Assembly (NCBI GenBank): GCA_001805055.1
Contig: MHDZ01000077.1
Location: forward strand, 1-45,782
Direction: 5' to 3'
Source: Nitrospirae bacterium GWC2_57_13
Lineage (GTDB): Bacteria; Nitrospirota; UBA9217
Length of the DNA stretch: 45,782 nt
A program made the position numbers and the translations under genes. The notes under the pieces were generated by a model, which made no database searches, was not told the DNA's origin, and saw only the letters and a program-made list of their open reading frames with translations. Positions within the stretch are counted from its first letter, which is position 1. The number at the start of each line of letters is the position of its first letter. Shown piece by piece: positions 41,794 to 45,782 of this stretch.

Positions 41794-42930
41794 ATGTCTG
41801 AAGAACAATTCCAGGACAGGATCGATGCGCTTGAGCGCGAGCATGAGCAGACGCGGAACGCCATGTGGCAGCTGCTCGAGAAAAAACAGAACGAGATCTA
41901 TGCCCTGTATCACGTCTCCCGGACCATCGGCTCGGTGCTGGACATTCAGGAAATGCTGCTTCAGGTCGCGGGTATCATCAAGAAATCCATCCCCTTTGAG
42001 CGGCTCTCGCTCTATCTCCTCGACGCTGCCACGGCGACCCTGGAACTCGCCTTCTTCACCGGGTTGAACATCGACCGCAAGATCACCATCCCCGTAGGCG
42101 AAGGGATCCCCGGAAGGATCGCCGAGCACGGCGAGCACGTTCATATCCACGACCTGTCCCTCTTCTACGAAACCTTCAATGACTTCGCTCATTACCCGGA
42201 AGAGCCGCCGCAGGACGGGTCCTATATCGGCATCGCCCTCAAGGCCCGCAACGAGGTCATCGGCGTCATCGGCATGGACAGCCCTGCCAAATACGGCCTG
42301 AACGTGGACGACATGGATTTCATGGCCATCCTGTCCCACCAGATCGCGGTGGGCATCGAGAAATCCCGCTATTTCGAGATGATCCAGCAATTGTCCCAGC
42401 GCGACGGCCTCACGGGGCTTTACAATCACCGCATCTTCCAGGAAAAGCTGCGGCATGAGCTTTCCCGTCGGGACCGGACGCAAAAATCCCTGTCACTCAT
42501 GATGCTGGACATCGATCATTTCAAGCAGTTCAATGACAATTTCGGCCATCAGGCAGGCGATGCGGTATTGAAGGAACTCGGCGAGATCATCATGAGCCAG
42601 TGCCGCTGCGGCACCATCGACGTCTGCTGCCGGTACGGAGGCGAGGAATTTACCATCATCATGCCCGAACTGGAGTTGCACAACGCCGTCAAGGTGGCGG
42701 AGCGGCTGCGGCGCGTGGTGGAGATCAATTCCTTCAGCATCAACGGGAACAACCCCGACGCCAAGGTCACGATCAGCGTAGGGGTGGCGTCCATCATGGC
42801 CCAGGAGGACTTCAGCGGGGAAGAACTTATCAAACACGCCGACGATGCGCTCTATTTGTCAAAAAGAAGTGGACGGAACAGGGTGAGTTATACGCCGGGA
42901 GAGGGAGAAGGAAAACCGGTGAGTTCGTAG
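41794..42930 (+). CDS. GAF-GGDEF diguanylate cyclase (soluble)
   Basis: 378 residues without a membrane segment. A coiled-coil start (1-40) leads to a GAF domain (about 45-195; IPVGEGIPGRIAEHGEHVHIHDL, then IGIALKARNEVIGVIGMDS) and a GGDEF domain (about 200-370; RDGLTGLYNHRIFQEKL, LMMLDIDHFKQFNDNFGH, RYGGEEFTIIMPE, HADDALYLSKRSGRNR). GGEEF (282-286) is an active-type A-site, so it should make c-di-GMP. The allosteric I-site RxxD is incomplete: Asp276 is in place but the Arg position is Gly273. This suggests weak product inhibition. The small molecule sensed by the GAF domain is unknown. Confidence 0.93.
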   Translation: MSEEQFQDRIDALEREHEQTRNAMWQLLEKKQNEIYALYHVSRTIGSVLDIQEMLLQVAGIIKKSIPFERLSLYLLDAATATLELAFFTGLNIDRKITIPVGEGIPGRIAEHGEHVHIHDLSLFYETFNDFAHYPEEPPQDGSYIGIALKARNEVIGVIGMDSPAKYGLNVDDMDFMAILSHQIAVGIEKSRYFEMIQQLSQRDGLTGLYNHRIFQEKLRHELSRRDRTQKSLSLMMLDIDHFKQFNDNFGHQAGDAVLKELGEIIMSQCRCGTIDVCCRYGGEEFTIIMPELELHNAVKVAERLRRVVEINSFSINGNNPDAKVTISVGVASIMAQEDFSGEELIKHADDALYLSKRSGRNRVSYTPGEGEGKPVSS

Positions 42931-43021
42931 GTCGGAGTTTCTGCTTCAAAATCCTATGTTCGATGCGCGGTTCTGGCTCTTTGCTCCATGCCCTATGCCC
43001 CATGCCCTCTGCTCATTACCC

Positions 43022-44941
43022 TCAGAACGGCCTCGATATCTTCGCAAAAAAATACTGCTGCTCTGTTTTATTCCCGATCTCCGGAATGTCCTGCCGCCAG
43101 CGATATTCAAAGCTCACAAAGATGCTCCGGATGCGGTAATCAAGGTTCATGTTGACCTGATGCGAACGAATGTCCTCAGTTGTCGTATTTCGCATTTCTT
43201 CCCGCACCTGCGCCCGATAGAGAAGCATGCGGGTCAGGGGGTAGGTGAAGTAAAGGGCGCCATAGACGAGCTTATCATCCGTCAGCGAAGCACTGGAAGG
43301 CAGAAGGCCCGACAGGGAATAATAAGTCGAGGTCGTCTGGCCGCGGCTTGCCCCGGCTGAGATTGTGGAGTAGGCAGAAAGGGTGTGATCGGCGTTCACA
43401 TCATACATAACGGTGCGGCGCTGCTGGTTGGTACCCGGTTCTGTGGCGATGATGTAATTTCTTGCTTCTGACGTGTCTTCCTGAGAAGTATAACTCGCTG
43501 ATCCCCGAACTGACGTGTCCGGGATCCTCCTGGAAGAGAAGAACGCGCGGTAATAATGGCGCCACAGATCGTTGTTCACCGGTGAATGGTCCCTTTTAGT
43601 ACTGAACATGTACGTCAGGTTGAGGCTTTCCTTTTCCCATCCATCACTGCTGAAACCCGCATTCACCGTATTCGAATAATACCAACCATTCCCTTCACTC
43701 AGGCCGGCTGTTTCCGTCGAGAGGCTGGAAGATCCCGCTGATATATCATAACCTGCATCAAGAACAAAGGGCGCGAAAAACCGGGGTGAGAACTTGTCCT
43801 TATAGAGCAGACCCGCTGTCACGCCGCCCGTCTGCAGAGTGCTGATCTCCCCGGGATCGGTACCCGGCCCCGGGGGTAACTCGGGCTCGCGGGTATAGTC
43901 CGTCAGACTGTATTCGACGCCACCCTGCACTCGCAGGGACTCCCGGAGATTGTATATCACTCGCGCATCGCCTTTGTGAACGCGGAGATCCGTGTTTGTC
44001 GTGCCTTCCATGAGCTGTCGCGCAAAATCATACCTATACGAGTGCTTGATGCCGTCCTTTTCCTTGAAATCCAGCAGCGCCGATGAGGCATACGTCCTGT
44101 CGGAACTCGTGTTAATGCCGGCAATATTGTCCGTTTCCCGGTCCGTAAGGCGTCCGGTCAGTGTCAGTGTCCCGTCCGGGGAAACACGGATGTTTGATCT
44201 CAGGTTTGCTGTTCGCGTTGCATAGAAGGAAGAGGTAATAAAATTTTCATACTCTTCCAGGCCGGCATCCAGATTCAGATCAACAGCGGAATTCAGGCGA
44301 TAGCTCAGCGACGCCCTGGTGTCGTCGCGCGATTCATCGAGGGGGCTGGAAAGGGACTTCGACTCGGACTCCGTATGCGTACGGGACAGCGTTATATCCG
44401 GAAACGCGCCGCCATTCTGGTTATTCCGGTTGTTCCTGTTGTTCCTTCCGTTCGCGCTGCTCCCTGGACGAATGAACAGTGTCCCGCCATAGGTTCTTGT
44501 CTGCAGATCGTATCCCGCGATACTTGACGTGCTGTCGACCGTTTGGGAGGACTCGCTGCCGAAAAGGGTCCAGGATATCTTCATTCCGGGAAAAAACTGG
44601 AAGGACAGGTTGTAATCAAGCACATCTCGATCAGGGCTTTCCTTGAAGGTCATGACCGAATATCCCGCACCTGCCGTAAACTTCATGAACCGCGGGTCCA
44701 GAAAATGGCCGCTCGTAGCAGCCCGGTAGACCTGCGTCCAGTACTGCTCGTCTGAGGTCACCACGCCGTTGGTCTTCGTCTGATAGTCCCGATAAGCGAA
44801 CTCCACAACTCCCGACACGTGATATTGGGCTGAAGCCTGAAAAGGCAGTCCCACGATAAGCGAAATAATGGCCATGAAAAACGCTATTCTGCGCACTAGG
44901 CTCAACGTAACTATTTTCCTGAATAAAATCTGAATACTCAT
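43022..44941 (-). CDS. Outer-membrane beta-barrel protein, second conduit-type barrel
   Basis: 639 residues: signal peptide (IAFFMAIISLIVGLPFQASAQ), then a long series of amphipathic strands with alternating aromatic residues, and the barrel-type ending FAKISRPF with terminal Phe. An Asn/Arg-rich loop (GRNNRNNRNNQNGG) stands near residue 165. It is like the barrel at 12204-14279 in size and layout. It follows a parvulin-type isomerase gene in transcription order (45170-45782), just as the other barrel is paired with one. The start at 44941 has a weak ribosome site; a start further in is possible. No haem motifs. Confidence 0.8.
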   Translation of the reverse strand: MSIQILFRKIVTLSLVRRIAFFMAIISLIVGLPFQASAQYHVSGVVEFAYRDYQTKTNGVVTSDEQYWTQVYRAATSGHFLDPRFMKFTAGAGYSVMTFKESPDRDVLDYNLSFQFFPGMKISWTLFGSESSQTVDSTSSIAGYDLQTRTYGGTLFIRPGSSANGRNNRNNRNNQNGGAFPDITLSRTHTESESKSLSSPLDESRDDTRASLSYRLNSAVDLNLDAGLEEYENFITSSFYATRTANLRSNIRVSPDGTLTLTGRLTDRETDNIAGINTSSDRTYASSALLDFKEKDGIKHSYRYDFARQLMEGTTNTDLRVHKGDARVIYNLRESLRVQGGVEYSLTDYTREPELPPGPGTDPGEISTLQTGGVTAGLLYKDKFSPRFFAPFVLDAGYDISAGSSSLSTETAGLSEGNGWYYSNTVNAGFSSDGWEKESLNLTYMFSTKRDHSPVNNDLWRHYYRAFFSSRRIPDTSVRGSASYTSQEDTSEARNYIIATEPGTNQQRRTVMYDVNADHTLSAYSTISAGASRGQTTSTYYSLSGLLPSSASLTDDKLVYGALYFTYPLTRMLLYRAQVREEMRNTTTEDIRSHQVNMNLDYRIRSIFVSFEYRWRQDIPEIGNKTEQQYFFAKISRPF

Positions 44942-44955
44942 GCCGTCATTCCATA

Positions 44956-44971
44956 TGCAATAATACTGCCT
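44956..44971 (-). promoter_or_regulatory. Possible sigma-54 promoter of the second barrel gene
   Basis: The minus strand reads AGGCAGTATTATTGCA: GG and GC with correct spacing but weaker flanks than the other four. The predicted start near 44945 leaves only about five bases before the ATG at 44941, so either the gene starts later or this is chance. Confidence 0.3.
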
Positions 44972-45042
44972 TCGCGCAAGACTTATATTTTATTAATTTT
45001 CAAGTGGTTAGAGGAATTAAACCTATAAAACAGGTCAGGCAT

Positions 45043-45099
45043 GAGCAAAAACGCTCAGAGGTGAGCAAAAAGGAACAATTTATAGAGGAGCAAAAAAGC
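45043..45099. repeat. Three GAGCAAAAA repeats upstream of the second barrel gene
   Basis: TGAGCAAAAACGCTCA (with palindromic TGAGC/GCTCA arms), TGAGCAAAAAGG and GGAGCAAAAAAGC follow within about 55 bp, spaced roughly 20 and 27 bp. They could bind a regulator. Confidence 0.4.
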
Positions 45100-45169
45100 T
45101 TAAACCTATATCCCGGGCGCGTGGCAACACGTTAGTGACTGACCCGCTGACAGCCGGCACAGAACCCTA

Positions 45170-45782
45170 TTAAGGCTTAACCCCATCGCCCGCTTCTTTG
45201 GACAGGATCTCGATTTTCGCATTCACCCGGAGACCTGTCATCCATTTCTCCATGATCTCGGCAGACCTCTTGGCCTCCAGGTCTTTTTTCAGCTTTTCCT
45301 TTGCATCGTCGAAGGTCAGTTCATGCTCGGGCTTTCTGTCCTCCACCTTGATGACGAACCACGTTCCCTTTGCCTGGATCAAGCCGCTCGTTTCCCCAAT
45401 CTTCATCCTGAAGGCCGCCTCCTCGACCTCCGGGAAAACACGCCCGCGGTGGACGTAACCAATATCGCCGCCCTTGATTCGGTACATATCTTCCGACATC
45501 TGTGCCGCAAGATTGCCGAAATCCTCCCCTGCCTTTACCCTGCCGAGCACTTCTTTTGCTTTTTTCTCATCTTTCGTCGATATGAGCCTGAGCCTGACGC
45601 TTTCTGGCTGACGAAATTTCGTCCTGTTCTCGGCATAATATCTCTTGAGCTCATCTTCGCCGACCTGCGATGGTACGATAACTGCCTTTTCCTTCACCGC
45701 CTGTACAAGCGACTCTCGCTCGATCTTTTCCTGTAATTCATCCTCCGTGGTGTCCGCCTGCTTGAGAGCTTTCTTGTATTCC
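45170..45782 (-). CDS. Parvulin-type peptidyl-prolyl isomerase (5' end beyond the window)
   Basis: The frame is open to the right edge (204 codons seen), so the N-terminus is missing. The visible part starts with the helical SurA-like region (TTEDELQEKIERESLVQAV). A complete parvulin domain follows (about QPESVRLRLISTKDEKKAKEVL, GEDFGNLAAQMSEDM, KGGDIGYVHRGRVFPEVEEAAF, IGETSGLIQAKGTWFVIKVEDRKP), with better-preserved catalytic features than the homologue at 14295-15302. It is probably a periplasmic chaperone/isomerase for the neighbouring barrel. The 228-bp gap to that barrel contains the GAGCAAAAA repeats. Confidence 0.88.
   Translation of the reverse strand, partial: EYKKALKQADTTEDELQEKIERESLVQAVKEKAVIVPSQVGEDELKRYYAENRTKFRQPESVRLRLISTKDEKKAKEVLGRVKAGEDFGNLAAQMSEDMYRIKGGDIGYVHRGRVFPEVEEAAFRMKIGETSGLIQAKGTWFVIKVEDRKPEHELTFDDAKEKLKKDLEAKRSAEIMEKWMTGLRVNAKIEILSKEAGDGVKP

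Noticed and set aside
1-45782. tRNA, rRNA, CRISPR arrays, transposases
   Set aside because: None of the characteristic sequences or repeat/spacer patterns was seen on either strand.

Overview
The window looks like the chromosome of a Gram-negative, respiratory, anaerobe-type bacterium. It has lipopolysaccharide export genes, outer-membrane barrels, lipoprotein cytochromes, about 60% G+C by eye, and the compact lptCAB-rpoN-hpf-ptsN-hprK-rapZ-PTS cluster typical of Desulfobacterota, Nitrospirota and relatives. The phylum is inferred from style and gene order; no rRNA or other marker is present.

Left third (1-18141) is an extracellular electron-transfer locus. Four multiheme c-type cytochrome genes stand as separate transcription units: a partial triheme-repeat (c7-type) cytochrome (1-611, minus), two large paralogous PKD-tailed cytochromes (957-3914 and 4732-8559, minus) and a small tetraheme cytochrome resembling OmcE-type nanowire subunits (9324-10097, plus). 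Each has an excellent sigma-54 promoter (TGGCAY-N5-TTGCW), and upstream of each lies a palindromic GGG-N8-CCC element where an enhancer-binding activator would sit. A sigma-70-type promoter then drives a six-gene operon (10382-18141): NHL lipoprotein, pentaheme lipoprotein, outer-membrane barrel, parvulin-like lipoprotein, second NHL lipoprotein, and a roughly 12-heme cytochrome whose N-terminus resembles the tetraheme protein. This has the composition of a conduit and assembly module for moving electrons across the outer membrane.

The most striking observation is in the cytochrome at 4732-8559. Its reading frame is interrupted by one in-frame TGA (8125-8127) exactly where its paralogue has a Cys codon, and a hairpin meeting the usual description of a bacterial SECIS element starts 11 nt after the TGA. 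I read it as a candidate selenocysteine-containing multiheme cytochrome.

Middle (18142-19870): an AT-richer island with one membrane-protein gene and an attC-like imperfect palindrome, suggesting a captured integron-type cassette. From 19871 to 32449 (minus) lies a long housekeeping/regulatory run, read from the right: lptC, lptA, lptB, rpoN (sigma-54 itself), hpf, ptsN, hprK, rapZ, a complete mannose-family PTS (EIIA, EIIB, EIIC, EIID), ptsH, ptsI and a CobD-like aminotransferase-fold enzyme.

Right part (32691-45782): a GAF/PAS membrane sensor; a zinc ABC transporter (znuA, znuC, znuB) behind a small holin-like membrane protein; glycerate 2-kinase; mannosyl-3-phosphoglycerate phosphatase; an aspartate aminotransferase; an OmpA-like protein; a GAF-GGDEF diguanylate cyclase; and a second outer-membrane barrel plus parvulin-type isomerase pair that echoes the barrel/isomerase pair of the left operon. 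No rRNA, tRNA, CRISPR array or insertion sequence was seen.
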